This document shows, in pieces, positions 44,803 to 59,100 of a DNA stretch of 64,000 bases. Below the pieces are notes generated by a model, which had not been told where the DNA came from, made no database searches, and saw nothing but the letters and a program-made list of their open reading frames with translations. Both the position numbers and the translations under genes were made by a program. Every line of letters begins with the position of its first letter. Within the stretch, counting starts at the first letter, position 1. Source of the DNA: Chrysaora quinquecirrha (lineage: Eukaryota; Cnidaria; Scyphozoa; Semaeostomeae; Pelagiidae); contig JACTAT010000051.1 of assembly GCA_014526335.1 (NCBI GenBank), positions 2,766,411-2,830,410 of the forward strand, read 5' to 3'.

Positions 44803-45664
44803 ATGGTGCTAACAATTAGAGTCATTTACTGGTAAGTATTTGCAGATTCTAGTCTGCACGTTATGAGTGATCAAACTAGCAGCAATGGCCTTTTTAAAGA
44901 GATAACTATATTCACCGGCGGCTGGCTGCGTTGAGAAACTTAGGCCAGGCCTCTCCTCCTCTTTTAAAATCTCCCAACTCTAGTTTCGTCATTGTAAAGC
45001 TTTGTAAATAACTAACCGCAAATTTTTTTTTGTTTTTCAGTGGTGGATGAGGCTATAAGCCCAAGGTGCGTAACAAAATTGAATTTGAGTGCTGAATTTT
45101 CATCCAGCTCACGCTCACTGCGAATCAACAATCCATTCCATCGTTGTGTTCCAATTTGCATCTTTATGCAAATAAGTTTTTTTGCTTTTAATCTACTTAT
45201 GTTTCTTGTTTTTAATACGCGTTGTTTTAATTTTCAGTACATGAAGCTTAAGAAGCAACTAGAGGATAAATTCCCTGGTGGCAAGCTTAAGTTCGTAAGT
45301 TAAGCAGTTTTAATTAAATTTTATTTTGATTCTTGATCATATTTTTATGGTTTGTTTCCAAAACAGAAAATATTAAGAACCTCAAAAATGCACTTTTAGA
45401 TTGAAGAAGCTACACCAAATATTACTGGCTACCTGGAGGTAATCATTGAGGGTTCAGGAAAAGTTTTGCACTCCAAAAAGGTACAATACTGCAAGACACA
45501 AGAAGCCTTGAACTTTTCATCTTGCTGCAACTAAGCTACTTCAATTTTGACTGATAATCTTTTTCTTATTATCTTTATTTCAGAATGGTGATGGATATAT
45601 AGACAGTGATGCCAAGCTCAATAAAATTGTTAATGGCATTCAAGAAGCCCTTGCAAGCGCATGA
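44803..45664 (+). CDS. SELENOW: Selenoprotein W
   Basis: Small thioredoxin-like redox selenoprotein. Exons 44803-44831, 45041-45065, 45238-45294, 45400-45480 and 45584-45664 total 273 nt, 90 residues with selenocysteine. The redox motif is C-G-G-U: the Cys codon is split over the first intron (TG|T) and the in-frame TGA at 45048-45050 is read as Sec, followed by GYKPK. Then YMKLKKQLEDKFPGGKLKF, IEEATPNITGYLEV, VLHSKK and NGDGYID, as in vertebrate SELENOW. A SECIS-like structure lies 330 nt after the stop. Automated ORF calls break at the TGA. Confidence 0.95.
45048..45050 (+). other. SELENOW: Selenocysteine codon (UGA)
   Basis: TGA in frame between GGT GGA and GGC TAT AAG, at the second catalytic position of the SELENOW CxxU motif. 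Exon phases stay open on both sides only if it is read through. Confidence 0.95.
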
Positions 45665-45993
45665 TGAATTTTAGAAGTAAATACATGCGAGTGATATTAA
45701 TGCATTTTATGAATAATTATAATACCTACATTGCCTGCCAAAATTAATTGAAACACTGATCATATTTTCAGGCTTTTTCACTAGGCAGTACTCATCAACT
45801 CCATCTCCCCCTTCCCCCAAAAAAGAGTGGGAGGGAGATGTTGCATGGAGTAAAAAATTCCAATTTGGTGTTCGAAGCATTTTGACAGGCATATGGTAGC
45901 ACTTTCCATTATTTGACAGTTTCTTTATTGATTGCCGTTGATCAAAAATAAATTCTATCTGTTTTAGAATGTTCTAATGTTCCATATTTGATG

Positions 45994-46066
45994 TATCTTG
46001 TGATGATGGAGGCAACAGAAGAACTGGGAAACCCTGTTTTGCTGCATCTTGATAACTTCAAGAAGA
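45994..46066 (+). promoter_or_regulatory. SELENOW: SECIS element in SELENOW 3' UTR
   Basis: Core quartet ATGA (46003-46006) opposite TGAT (46050-46053). Between them a stem forms from GATGGAGGCAACAG and CTGTTTTGCTGCATC, and the apical loop begins AAGAAC with the required unpaired AA. Below the core TCTTG pairs with CAAGA. Strand, place and sequence fit a eukaryotic SECIS. Confidence 0.82.
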
Positions 46067-47122
46067 AGATTGTGGTCATAGAACATTTAAAAACATTTTT
46101 AATTCATTTGTTTTGATATTTTGTTTAATTTACTCTAAAGAAATGATACATCTGTTCCTTTCTTTGCTGCAAATTATCTGCCAAATTGTTTAACTGTATG
46201 GAATACACAAGGTTGATAGTTGTATAAGATTGAAAATGCTGCAAGCTGCAAAACCTAGAGTTATGGGCATTCTGGCACCAACCAGATGCACAAGTCTAAA
46301 AACCACAGCCACAACCTAAAAACGTACCCCCCAAAAAACTGCCAATATCTATCAAGAAACTGCACTGCTAAATTGATTTATTTCCAGGAAAACTGATTGC
46401 CGCCAATCGTGGTCGTTAATATGCACATTTCATACCATGGATACACCTTTCGAGGCAAGGAAAAACCACAAGAAGAACTCGCGTTTTAAACCACAAGAAC
46501 AAATTTTACCAGTTGCAGCAAAATGCTATGCGAGTATGCATCAATCAAGAAACATTGAAAGAAAAATCAAAACTATAAATCCGAAATTGCCATCGCATGT
46601 ACAAATAATCATTATAAGAATATATGATATAAAGCTTACGACAAATATGAAAATACACTAAACACTTTTTCATTAACAATACCTAACAACGTATGATAAA
46701 AAGTAAACATTTAAGATTATCAAAAATGGTAAATAATATTGATTTGTACGAATACAAATGTTTTGATATATATAGACTTAATACCTAACACAAAATCCTC
46801 CCTCTAAGTAGATAAATGGCGCTAGAAATATTCTTATTTAAAAGGTTAATACATTTTCAACAAAAGTAGTTGAACTGTATTTTAATGAAAAACAATTAAC
46901 TAGGGCTTGTCTTAATATCCAAACATTTTCTGGCAAACATTTATACCAAGATGTTTACCTCTTTCGCGCTGCACAACACAAAGCATTGTTTGAAAATGGA
47001 AACAAGCAGATACTCTTTGGCAATAGAATATGGTTTGGCAATGTCTGCAAAGAGGTCCAAAAACGTTTTCGACGTTTTCGTATACATATTACATATAAAC
47101 GAAATTTATTAAACGTTCTTAC
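46067..47122. other. Convergent 3' region, no gene seen
   Basis: Between SELENOW and the last exon of the ADAMTS-like gene, very AT-rich. The open frame at 46437-46661 has no recognisable features. Nothing else supported. Confidence 0.45.
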
Positions 47123-50100
47123 TTATTTATTTCCAGAGCATGTCTTGCAACAAACTTGTCCATAGAAATTATGTCCACACAAGTTGAATCTTTTAATTAT
47201 CTGACAATTTGCACGTTGATTATCATCGATACATGTTTCTGTCTTTGTCTCTGTAGAAAAAGATTTTCCAATAACGATTTCATGTTTACAAATTTGTCCC
47301 AAGAGTTAATATTTAAGAACTCGGCCGAGAAAAACGAGAAAATAAAACAGTTGGAAAAATCTGCTAAGAGTGAAAAATCTCCAGAACATATTCTTGAGCA
47401 GCCTTTCTTTTCTTAAAGGCTTGAATTTTGCGATGAAAAAACACGATGCAAATGCTCCTTCCTATTGAAAAGCAAGCATTTCTGCCTCAAGGGTATGATC
47501 ACGTGTTTAGATGAAGGCATTAAGATTTGTCTATTGATTGGTCTGTTAGGAGATGAGAGGCCCTGCCTCTTAAACTCCGGGCGAATGTTTGTCGAACATT
47601 TGAAATTCTTGCTTATAAAGCAAAGTTTGAACGTTGCGCCAATTTATCAGGTAATGTTTGACCATTTGGCCTCACTTTTCGAAATCAATTGCATTGCTTT
47701 ACAAGCAAAATAAGCAAAATTTGTTGCGTGGTATTCTTGTAAAAAGTTCAAAACTTTTTCTGCTTAACGAGAGCAAGTAATATTTGACAAACAATGTTTA
47801 CATTGCCCAAAATCCAGAAAAGGTTATTAGCGTCCAACGCATGATATCCCTCGACTGAGCGTCTCTAAAGCCCAACTTATTACACGAGTGCCGGGCGTTC
47901 ACGAGGATATTTTGTGGGCCTACAAGAACAACAAGAAAACAAACAAACCTGATTTGACTCGAAGTGCCATTCCACGTTTATCGAATCCAGCAGAATTTTC
48001 AGCAATACATTCATAATTACCAGAATCAGCTGGCAGGAGTTTTGTAAACCTGATCATCGATTTGGTCACTTGGACACGACCAGTGTTTGAATCAGCATAA
48101 AATGTTCTTCCGTTCTTTTTCCAGGAAACAGTTGCTTCCGGGTAAGCTTTTACTTCGCATGTCATGAAGAAAGAATCACCTTCCTTTAGGTTCGCAGATG
48201 CAGGAATAACAGTCACTTTTGGAGCAGCTAGAATGCAAAGCAAATTGATATGAGAATATAATTGAACGAGTTGAACTTAATCCCACAGGGTTTTTTATCC
48301 CAATAGCCGGGGATGTTTTCTAATTACGTTTTGGGGTTTTTCCCTACCCCAATCCAGAAATTGCCTTCTTGTACAGATAGAGCAATAAAATTTGGCAAAG
48401 ATATTGGCTAGTGCATTACAAGAATAGGGATCAAATCCTTGATTAAATGCTGTCATAAAATCGTTATCCCGAAGTCTGAAAGAACGCACATTATTTTCTG
48501 CCTTCAAGTTTTGTGCAACTTAGCAATCTCTATTTGTAAAAGCAGCCAAAAGGTTCAGACAAAGCCGGTTCTTTGTGGATAGAAAGAGTTCGTTTTCTCA
48601 CTTGGACTCTTCAATGAATTCTATTGGTCTTCCCTTCCATTAATCCGCAAGCACAACTTCGGCTTCATTTTCTGGCTAGTTCATTTCGATCCGCATCTGG
48701 GTATAAATTCCGCCTTAATCAATTGTTTCGGTCTGTTTCTGACGTTTATACTTGAGGAGTAGCTTTCAAGACGTCCAAAAGCTATTGCTCGCAATTCTAA
48801 AGTTTTGTACAACTACACTATTCAGGAGGTGTATAGTTTATAAAGTTAAGATTACTTACAAGAAACTTGAAGTTTGATGGACTTGCTGTCACTGCCTCCC
48901 AGATTCAAAGCACTACAAACTATCTTTCCAGCATCGCTTGTACTCGTCCTTGTAATAAGTAAATGAGTATTCCTGTTTAGCAACAAGAAGCGGCTTCCAA
49001 GGTTTTTAATGTCTTTGCCATTCAATCTCCAAGTTATTTCTGGAGAGGGTTCTCCTCCAGCATTGCAATAATAATCGGCTGGGTCACCCTCGTCTACAAC
49101 ATCTAGAAAACAATGAAATTTGACGTTGAATAAGCAATTTCATAATGCCTCCTATCTAACCCAGGAAAGTTCACGACTATACAGGATACTAGGCTTACTA
49201 TAGGAATGTTAGATATCACTGCAGGGCTTGCAACACTTCGTCTAACTGTATGAATGCCATGTGATTATCATGTCTAATTCTGCTTCAGCAACAGCTTTGA
49301 TAAGCTCGAATATATATTAGGAATCATGAATCAGGTCTGTGGGGTAAGTATGAGGTAAGAAGGAAAACACAGAGGTGTGAGAGGGGTAAGGTCTGGTGGT
49401 CTGCCCCTATACAAAATGGTTTATGATCACCCTTCTGATTAATGGAAAATGCTTATTTAAAAAGCTAGAATAAAAATTTGCGTTCTTTATTCCTAGCTGT
49501 TTACGTTTCAGTATCGATAATATCTTCGCATCAAATTGAGTCGAAGCTGAACCTTGAGAAAAATGGGATGGACATGTCCCCAACACTCAGGTACACCCCA
49601 TGGCGTTGTGCCTAGTTAACTTAAAACTTGTGTATACCTGGTCCTTGAAAGTTGATCACCATTGCAGGAATTGACCTCTGAGTTGTGGGAACTGTGACTT
49701 TCACTGTTGTTGGTCGTTGAGTTGTTTTCTCTGTTGTGATTATTGTAGTCACAGGAGCGGTTGTAACCTCAGCAGTTGTTTTCTCGATTTCTTCAGTCGT
49801 TCTTCTAGGTTCTGTAGTTTTACGAGGCGCTTGTGTAGTAGTGATTGCTTGACGATCTTTATTAGCAGCAACTAGGAAAAGACCATAATAATTGGTATTT
49901 TCAGATTCATTACAAACTATTTTGTAGGCCTTTAATGCCATGGGTAAAAATGGAAATTGTAAATTCCATAACTTAGTCTACATGAATAATATGAAATAGT
50001 AATTCAAAAACAATACAAGCAAAAAATTTGCATTCCGAAAGCTCCTCCCTAAAGATGCTGACAAGTCATAAGGGCATATAAGGGCACATGAATCCCAAGT

Positions 50101-53100
50101 CTGTTGAGCCCCCTCGAATAACCCCCCTCCAAAATAATGAAAAATAATTAAGCCCCAAGGGGGCTAACTCGAGGATTTATGGTATAATATTCTCAAAGGA
50201 TTCCTTTGTAAAAATATTGCCTTGGCTTTGGGGTATGTTTTCAAGACAATGTTCATGGGGTTAAATTTTCAAAATCTTGCCCTCGTTATGCGTGCAACCT
50301 CTGGATTCTCAGAGGCACATGTATACAAACCCAAAACAGGAGCTACCCCTCTCGCGATTTACAATGCAAATTTAAAAGACGAAAGACATTACCATTATTT
50401 CCAGGTCTATTGATTTGAGCGTCACATGCCTGACGATTGCAGATTTCAACTGATACAGGTTTGGTAAGATGAATGCAAGATTTTTCACTGTAATCTATCC
50501 TTGTATCAGCATAGCATCGCACTTTTCGAAAGCGCAGTCCACCATTGCAAGAAGCACTGCACTGAAAAAGTATGGTAAATGTTATTTGCAGCGAAATCTA
50601 TCATATAAAACAGTGATGATAATGGTTTGACTAAACTTTGCTAAATTTTGCCTCCACATGTCTCCGCCCTGTTAACAATAATTAAAGATAGCCTGGAAGC
50701 ACCAGTCATAGATATCAGATACTAGTTAGAGAACGTAGAACCAGTCACACTACTCAAGATACCCCTCCGCAATTTCTACACCACTGTAAAACCTCTACAA
50801 TGCCACATGCTTCTTCGGGTAATGATGCATTCTCGAGATCCATAACGACACCTTCTCCTCTGCGGGATCCAGCTCTGATTGACGCAACAATCAAGTCAGT
50901 AAGACAGATCGTATTGTAGTAGATTAAACCTCTTTTTAAGCAATTCCCATTTTAAAAAAAGCAAAGTTTCAATATAGCTAATCATTTTGGCCGAAAAGGA
51001 CGTTGCAATCAATGAGGTGATCTCAACTCGAATCTTAATACGTCAGGGTAACTTGTAATTGACTTATAAAAGGCAGTAACTTACTGGTCTCCAGGATGAT
51101 GCGAAATATTGTGCGATGCATGGTTTGAGTTGATGACAGTTTCTCATTTTTATCGGTTTTTCGTTCTTTTTACAATTGCTATCTGCAATAATGCGGAGAT
51201 CTTTGCCTTCCTTTGATGCACAGTAAACCATTCTCATTTGAATGCCAAATCCACACTTTCTTGAGCACTAGAAGAGGAAACGAGCCGGTTTAACAGTCAC
51301 AACTTTTTCACGAAGCTGGGTATCACTTCACGATTTCCATCCCATGTAATGCTTGTGAAATACGGTGGGGGCGTGCACTACGGTCTTGGATTATTTAATA
51401 CACTGGGGATGGCATAGCTGCGGTGGGGGAGGCATGTCTTAGTGTGGTGGCGGATATTCAGTGCGGTGGGGGGATATTTTGTAGTCAGGGGGGATTTCAG
51501 TACGGTGGAATAGGGGGGAGGTATCATCAACTAGATCATCGTAAATCCAACATTGTCTGTTTTTGCAACAATTAAAGCTTCATAACGGAGAAGACTCCAC
51601 GATTGTTGCAAACACAAAATATTTGACATCCGTGTTTGATTATCTTTAGAAATACCAAAACATGTCTAACGATTATCATTCTGCTAAGGTTAAAGAATAC
51701 ACAGGGATCATGACAGAAATGGACAACATATATATGTCCTTAAACTTTCTTTCGTACAAGACTGTACATGTCATTAAACAGTATGAGGAAGATGAAGTCT
51801 TGAACCAGTGTTTAGCGTTCTCAAATTTAAAAATAAACCTTTACGGATCGAAAATGCCTATATTAATAAATAGCATTCAGACATACCTTAGACCATTGCG
51901 TGGCATACCACATTGGAAGACAAGGACCTGCAACACGGCATTCTTCGGTCGATTGAGGTCGGAATGTTTTATCACAAAAACCATCTGGGAAGACCCTCTT
52001 CTTTGAGTTCTGGCAAGTTATTTGACGGTTTTTCATTCCCACTCCACAATGAGCTGAACACTGAAAATAAAAAGAAATAAAATGAAAAATGTGAACACAT
52101 AGTTTACGCTCGTTCAGATCACAATGAGAGGTTTACTCAGTTATGAAGTGAGTAGCAGACATCTAAGAGCTTAACTTTTACTAACCAGGAAATCTTGCTG
52201 CTTTTCAAACCCGCTTACATAATACAGTGGCAGCTCAATATGAACACACGTGTGGGACCAATATACATTTACACGAGAACACAATGAACCAATAGGAGGC
52301 TTGTGTTTTCAAATGAAAATGCTATGAAAGTGGGGTGAAACCAATCCGACATACATTACGATGGAAACGGACCTATGCAAAACGGACCTATTTAGAAAGG
52401 AATCCCCACAATGGTACAGATTGCGGGGTGAAACAAAGTTGAATCTCCAATTGTATATAGTGAAGCATTTCCTGACAACGAATCGATAAGAAATGTAAAC
52501 AGGATCTTAGAAGATCTTAGTAAAAAAATCACGAGGTAGCTCCGAAGAAATTCTCAAGTCATAGTAAACGTATTACCTCGCTCCAGGGTCCAATCGCCCA
52601 AGTGAGGTTACAAGAGCCAAGATCACATGATTCACGTATTGTTGGCTTAATTGTCTCATCACACATTTGTTCTTCAAGTGTGTTTGTCAGATCAAAGTCA
52701 GATTTTGCAACGCACTGTACTTTTCTTGTTCTAAAGCCAGGTCCGCACGATTTAGAACACTGGAAGAGAGATAAAATTGTAATCAGATATAAGAAATATG
52801 TTTGGGTTTTATAACATAAGTACAGGCTTTTTTTCTATGAAGAACCTAGCTCAAGGTGTAGTTCCTAAAGTTCCTTATTCTTAGATCTCTTTTGATTGAA
52901 TTGTAGTAAAAAAAGTTCCTCAATAGTTGCAACTTGGTGTCAATTTAGAATTCGGAGTTACCAGCTAATGAAGAAAGTGTTAGAGATGTAGAAGGGGGTA
53001 ATATACTGTACTTATTCTATGAACTAAAGAAAATAAAAAAAGTAAAGTAAATATGTAGTTTTATTTCTAGTCTAGGTCTAATCAACTGACTTTACATTTT

Positions 53101-56100
53101 ACCCCTGGTCTGGATGCATTAGCATACAGCAAGGTGCAGCCACGCAACGCGCTGACAATTACCGACCAGACACCCATTCATACACTTGTGTAGAGAGAGG
53201 CACATTTGTGTTTACAACTTGCCCAAGGTTGTTATCTCTGCAGCACAAGTGGAAAGACCGTGGCCTGAACCCACAACATTTTCGTTGTGAGTACAGAACG
53301 CTAGCCACTGTGCCACAGAGACCACAAATCAGGTTCAGACAAGAGGAGCTTTTTGTTCAGTGCATTTTCTTCAGAAGCTTCAATTCAGTAGCTTCAATTT
53401 CAGAAGACGAAAGAAAACCTTTGTGAAAATGGGTAAGTTGAGATCCAACATCTTTCCCTTTATTAACTTACAATTCTACTCTTCAATTCTAGAAATAATA
53501 AAATTGCTCCTACCTCAGACCACTGATGTGCCTCCCATAAAGGACAGACTTTCTTGACAACACATGACTCAACTTTAGATGGTTCAATGCCATTACAATC
53601 AGAAAATGGCAGCATCTCGATCTCTGCATTTTTTACTTCTCTGATGCAATGCACTCGTCGAACACGTTCTCCAGTTCCACAGGACTTGGAACAAGAGCTC
53701 CATTCACCAGTGAACCAACTGTAAAATGTGACAAAATATGTACTGTGATGAAAGGCATAGAAAAACAATGTATGAGATGGCTAGAAAAGAAAAGGCCAAA
53801 CAAGTGGGAAGACAAGACTTTAAAGAACAACACGAAACAAGTTAAAACCGACAAAACACAGTAGAAAAGAACGAGAAAGTGCTCGGCAAGACGAGAGGCA
53901 AAAAAGAACAAGACAAGACAATACAGTGGCTATTAAGAACTGAGAGACAATACAAGATAGGATCGGATAGGACAAGAACAGAGAGGATAAGAAAATATAA
54001 GACACGACGACATGGAACACCATAAAGAATGGAAAGTAAAGGACAAGCCACATGAAGATAAGGCACATTTCTATGATAAGACAAGAAGAGAAATGACATG
54101 TCAGGTCAAAGCAAGAGACGGCTAAGAAAGGCAAGGTTAGACTCACTACAAGTCGTAGATTCGCTCCCAGCCCCCACGCAACACAGTCCGCTCATACTAG
54201 TTTGAGCTGCCGCCATTAACAACAGCAACAACTGTTTTTTTATTTTACATTTTTTTGAATGAATTGGATTGAGGTGAAGGCGGCGAAAACTACGACTCAT
54301 GTAGTAAGTCTAAGGCAAGGTTAGGAAATAAAATAATAGAACGTAAATCGAGTTCAGTAGGAAAGACAGGACAGGGTAGAGCAGGGCAGATAGAAATGAC
54401 AAGTCATGGCAAGGTAAGCAGAAAATAAATGCTTTGATACAATTCTCACCGTGCTGGGCATGGTTGGGTATTACATGTCTCTATATCTTCAGGCTTGTCA
54501 TCTCTCTTACACAGAAAATCTGAAACAGTCTCCTCGTTGGATGATACGCATTCGATTTTTCTTTTTCTAATACCTATCAAATAAAAACGTGAAGCAAAAT
54601 AGATACATAGAAGCAAACATTGCCTTATTTGTTGTTCACCAATGGAAACTGAAATAACTTCTAAAGTAACCTACCACCAGCACAAGAAATGCTGCATTGA
54701 CCACGTGATCTAATTATCCATTTATACGTAGTTTTAAGTATACCATTGGTCATCCCATTAGGCGTGTAGTATTCATAACTAAAGTTGACAGGCTTACTAT
54801 ATGCCAATACCTACGAAAAGAAGAGATGTACTTTAGGTATAGCAAGGGATAAAAGCATTTTACCAATTACAAGTATTCAGTACTTGATTTATCCACTTGA
54901 TCTTACCATATATAATTGAATATAAACAAAATTGAAACAAAGGGATAGGGGAATAAGATAAACTTAGAGGCATTGCCCATGGGACAAGAGGGCGGTTTAG
55001 ACAGGAATCCTTACTGCTACCAGCAATATAGACTTACTACATGAGTCGTAGTTTTCGCCGCCTTCACCTCAATTCAATTCATTCAAAAAATGTAAAATAA
55101 AAAAATGACAAGCATTACAGGAGTAGCAGCACGAGACAAGCAAACAGTCGGTAGCCTGTGCTCAGACCCAACTGCTCGAGGAGTAAGATATGGATGATGG
55201 TAGACATAGGTATTATTGGCATTCTACAGGCATTTTGCTGTATTTTTCTTGAATAGCAAACAAAATGATTTTTTTCACGAGCTGCATACTACAGTTGATG
55301 TGATTAGAACCCCAACAAACTATAAGATAAGAGAGTCGACGACAATTCCACTGAAGTGAAGAGCCAATGAAATCATCAAGCAGCACTCTGAGTCATATAG
55401 CCCAAGGCTCTCTTCCCTTGTTTTTGATACTCTGTTTTACATGTTTTACTCATAATAAATCCCTGATAGCAACAGCTAAGGCATTACAGCTATTGGAAAT
55501 GCCTTATCATTAAAGGTAATGCCCGTAATACTAGCACCACAAGATTGTTCGATGCAATAACTAACACAGTTACGATTCGAACATACATGGATGGTGACTA
55601 ACGAAGTCACGATTCGGAGATACAGATGCAACAAAAAGGCATTAAAAATAGGTATTACCTCAATAGTAATTGGTGCATCGATAGGTCCATTGATGCTAAC
55701 TGACTGTCCTTTAGATGATCTGTAATAAGTGGCATAGTGCCCATTAAGCTTGTATTCACCAGGATTATTTATGACCCAGTCTCCGTTGAATATATAATCA
55801 CCTTTGTAATCTTTCACAGCTAGAATCATAAAAGAGATATACCGTAAAAGCTCTATTAGACCCCCGGGGGCTTATTTTCATTTTGAGGGGGCATTCATAA
55901 GAGGGGAGCTTATTGGAGAGGGGGCTTAAGGGGGGCTTAATGAATACTGGAGGACATTCAAATATGCAAAGACGGGTGTTACAGACATTAATAAGTGAAC
56001 TACACAAAAAGTTTTAACATTATATCACCTTAAATTTAAAGTTACCTAGCAGTAATTAGTAGCTTTAAGACACAAATTTTGGATATCAAACACATTAGAG

Positions 56101-59100
56101 CCTAAATTTGCCTTTTGTCATACGTTTAATACTGAACTGTCGAGTGGATTGAATACAGTAAGGAGGGGCTTAATATAGAGGCCAGAAGTTTTTAAAAATT
56201 CGGGGACGCTAGACCCCTAGACAGTTAATAGTGCTGAATACTGATGACTATTAAGCATGCTGAAAAATCTTAATGCCACACACTGCATTTAATTACCTAT
56301 GTAAAAATCATTATACATTCGATATAGCTCTGATACTCTCTTACCCAAATAATTTCTTGGTCGTCCTTCTTCTTTTATGTAAATAGTGGTTGACCGAGCA
56401 GGAATGGTTATCATTTCTACATAATCAGCTAAAAACCAGATTTAGGGAAACATTTTATAATCAGCTACAGTTAAACAGAGTGATTGATACATTTAGAAAA
56501 TTTGACTCAGGGCAACCGATTAAACATTGTTTGTTTGTCAAACATATGAGATTTGATTGTGAAAAACAATGTTTACCGTTTGGCCACATCATAAAACATT
56601 GCTCGTCAAACATTTTTGTAGTTTGTGGAAGCAAGAATGTTTTTGCAGTTTCCGAAAACATTGCAAAATTCCTGCTTGTAAAGCAATGTTTCGTGACGTT
56701 GCTAAACGGTAGAAATTGCTTGTAAAGCAAAATCTCAAATGTTTGACCAACAATGTATGCTCCTTTGGCCAGGGCCTAGGTTATTAGCTTTATTGAATGA
56801 TCTATTGCTCAGAGAAAGTCTTCAATTTATTCTTAATGACGTCTCCATGGCATGCAATGTTTGTGACTTAGGCAAACGCTGAAAAATTGTTTGTCATGCA
56901 AAATCTGAAATGTTTGACCAACAATGTATGCTCGTTTGGCCAGGGCATCGGTTATTAGCTTTATTGAATGATCTATTGCTAAGAGAAAGTCTTCAATTTG
57001 TTCTTAATGACGTCTTCATGACATGCAATGTTTGTGACTCAGGCAAACGCTGAAAAATTGTTTGTCATGCAAAATCTCAAATGTTTGACCAACAAAGTCT
57101 GATTATTTAAGCAGGGCCTGGTGCAGACACTAAATCATCAGTCAATCCTAGAAAATAGTCAATCCTAGAAAATATCTAAGGAAGTTAACATTATGCGTAA
57201 CAGATGATTAATTAACTTACGTTCAAAATCTTTCAGCACGAAATTGCCACGAACTGGTTGGCATCTGTCGTTGTTGCCATTGCATTCTCTGCATGTATCG
57301 AATTTAGCTTTGAGTTAAGAACCAAGTCACATCCAACAGACTGTAAAACAAATAGCGAACAATGTTTGAATTGTAAACATTTCTTATTGTGTTGCAGGTA
57401 TCTTTAAATGTGGAATACTTTTTTCATTTTGAGCGCCATTTCTAATCCCACCATTCCGGCTTTTTTCAACTGACTATAACAAATAATCAATGCTTGAGAA
57501 ATAGGTACAGGCACAGTGAGGCATGAGGATGAGAGGAAGATTGAAGAAAAATCCACCTAGTAGAAAACCACCTCTGCAAACGCGCTCTGTTGTTCTGTGC
57601 AGCTAATTTAGCAGCTAATTTCAGTGAAGAAACGAATCAACACAACAAACGCTTTTATCTTCTTGATTCGAAAAAAAAGTCCTTCTTTAGAGAGCTACGT
57701 AATTTCCCGATGTTTGATAGCTTAGTTGTGAGCAAATTGCACCAAAAGTAGTGGCTTGGTTGGTCTATTTGACGTATTGTTAATAAACAAACATACTAGT
57801 CTACTTTATTTTTTACCTCGCATTCTCCATCGATACATGTGTCAAGTGATCCTTGATGACATTTTGTGCCATCTTGAACTTTACTGGCAAGTCTGACGTA
57901 AAATCTTTGTCCTTTTGGCATGCATGACAGTTCACATGGAAAAGCAGCTGGAAAGGAACAAATTAGTATTACAAATATCAAATATTCATCATGTATACAC
58001 CTATGCAGCTTAAGCTCCGTAAAACAGTAACCAATCAATACAGAGTAATCATAAACACATGACAGAATACGGTCGTATGATTGGCTATAGATCTGGTGAA
58101 TGAAATATGAGCCTCGGTTGAAAACGGACGACAGAAGAAAAAGCAGAAAGCCAAACAAAGCTTGTAGTGGCAGAGGCTTCGAAGACGTCATCACATAGCA
58201 AAACTGCGAAACAGAGCAAAGAAAAAAGACGCTGAGCAGGAGAAACACATTGAGGCCTTCACAAAGCAGGAGAAACACACTGTGGGTCTTCAAAAGATGA
58301 AAGCCAAAACTTCAGTTCGAACAAAATATAAAAATCACAGGTTCATTCATATATACCTTGTGGCCACGGGACCCATTTGAAATATTTTCCTTTGTATTTC
58401 TTGCTGTTGTATGCAGCACATTGAACAGCTCGAAAATCTTTGGATCCTTCAGGACAGTCCTGTAAACAAGGAAGAAAATGCAACAATGTAAGCTGCTCCC
58501 AAAGTTTGTACAAGGCGAAAAATTACATAAACATCAAAATAAACTATATTGAACTCAATTACAATAATCATGCAGCAACATTTAGATATGTAAGATTTAG
58601 TTAGCTGCTCTACGAGTTCAAGCTCTTTTAAAAAAGGCTTAACAGTAAATAACATTAAGACTTAATTTTACCCTTACCTGGATATTACACATTCTGTTTC
58701 TTCGATTAGGCCCATCACAAGACGTTCCAATACCACCAGTACTAAAACGAAAAGCAGAACGTCTCTTACAATTAACACTGTTACCAACATCGAGAAATTG
58801 AAGCAATCACTTGCTTTTAAGAAGAACGCAATTTATTAAGCAAACAGTACAGCAGTTTGTCAAATAGCTTAGTAGCTTTATTGCTGCTACACTCTTTTTT
58901 TATAAGAATATTGTTTATAAGAATATTCAGGCTCAGAATGATCCTATTTTTAAGAATATTGCAAGAATATGCTAAGCCTCAGCTCTCCCATATTTCTGTC
59001 TAATTTTCAGCAGATGCCTGTATTGCAATGTTAGAACGAAACTTCATGATTGTTAACAACACTCTACTTGTTATAATAGTTAAATATTTCTTTCGCTCGA

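Noticed and set aside
45048..45050. TGA as a nonsense mutation in a short redox gene
   Set aside because: It sits exactly at the Sec position of SELENOW, the downstream exons are intact and a SECIS-like fold is present.
53633..54146. Hydrophobic minus-strand ORFs resembling membrane proteins
   Set aside because: They arise from the T/C-rich complement of a purine-rich intron tract and overlap a real TSP1 exon in another frame.
56737..57110. 171-bp unit as alpha satellite
   Set aside because: Only the length matches; the sequence is unrelated and made of local MITE parts.
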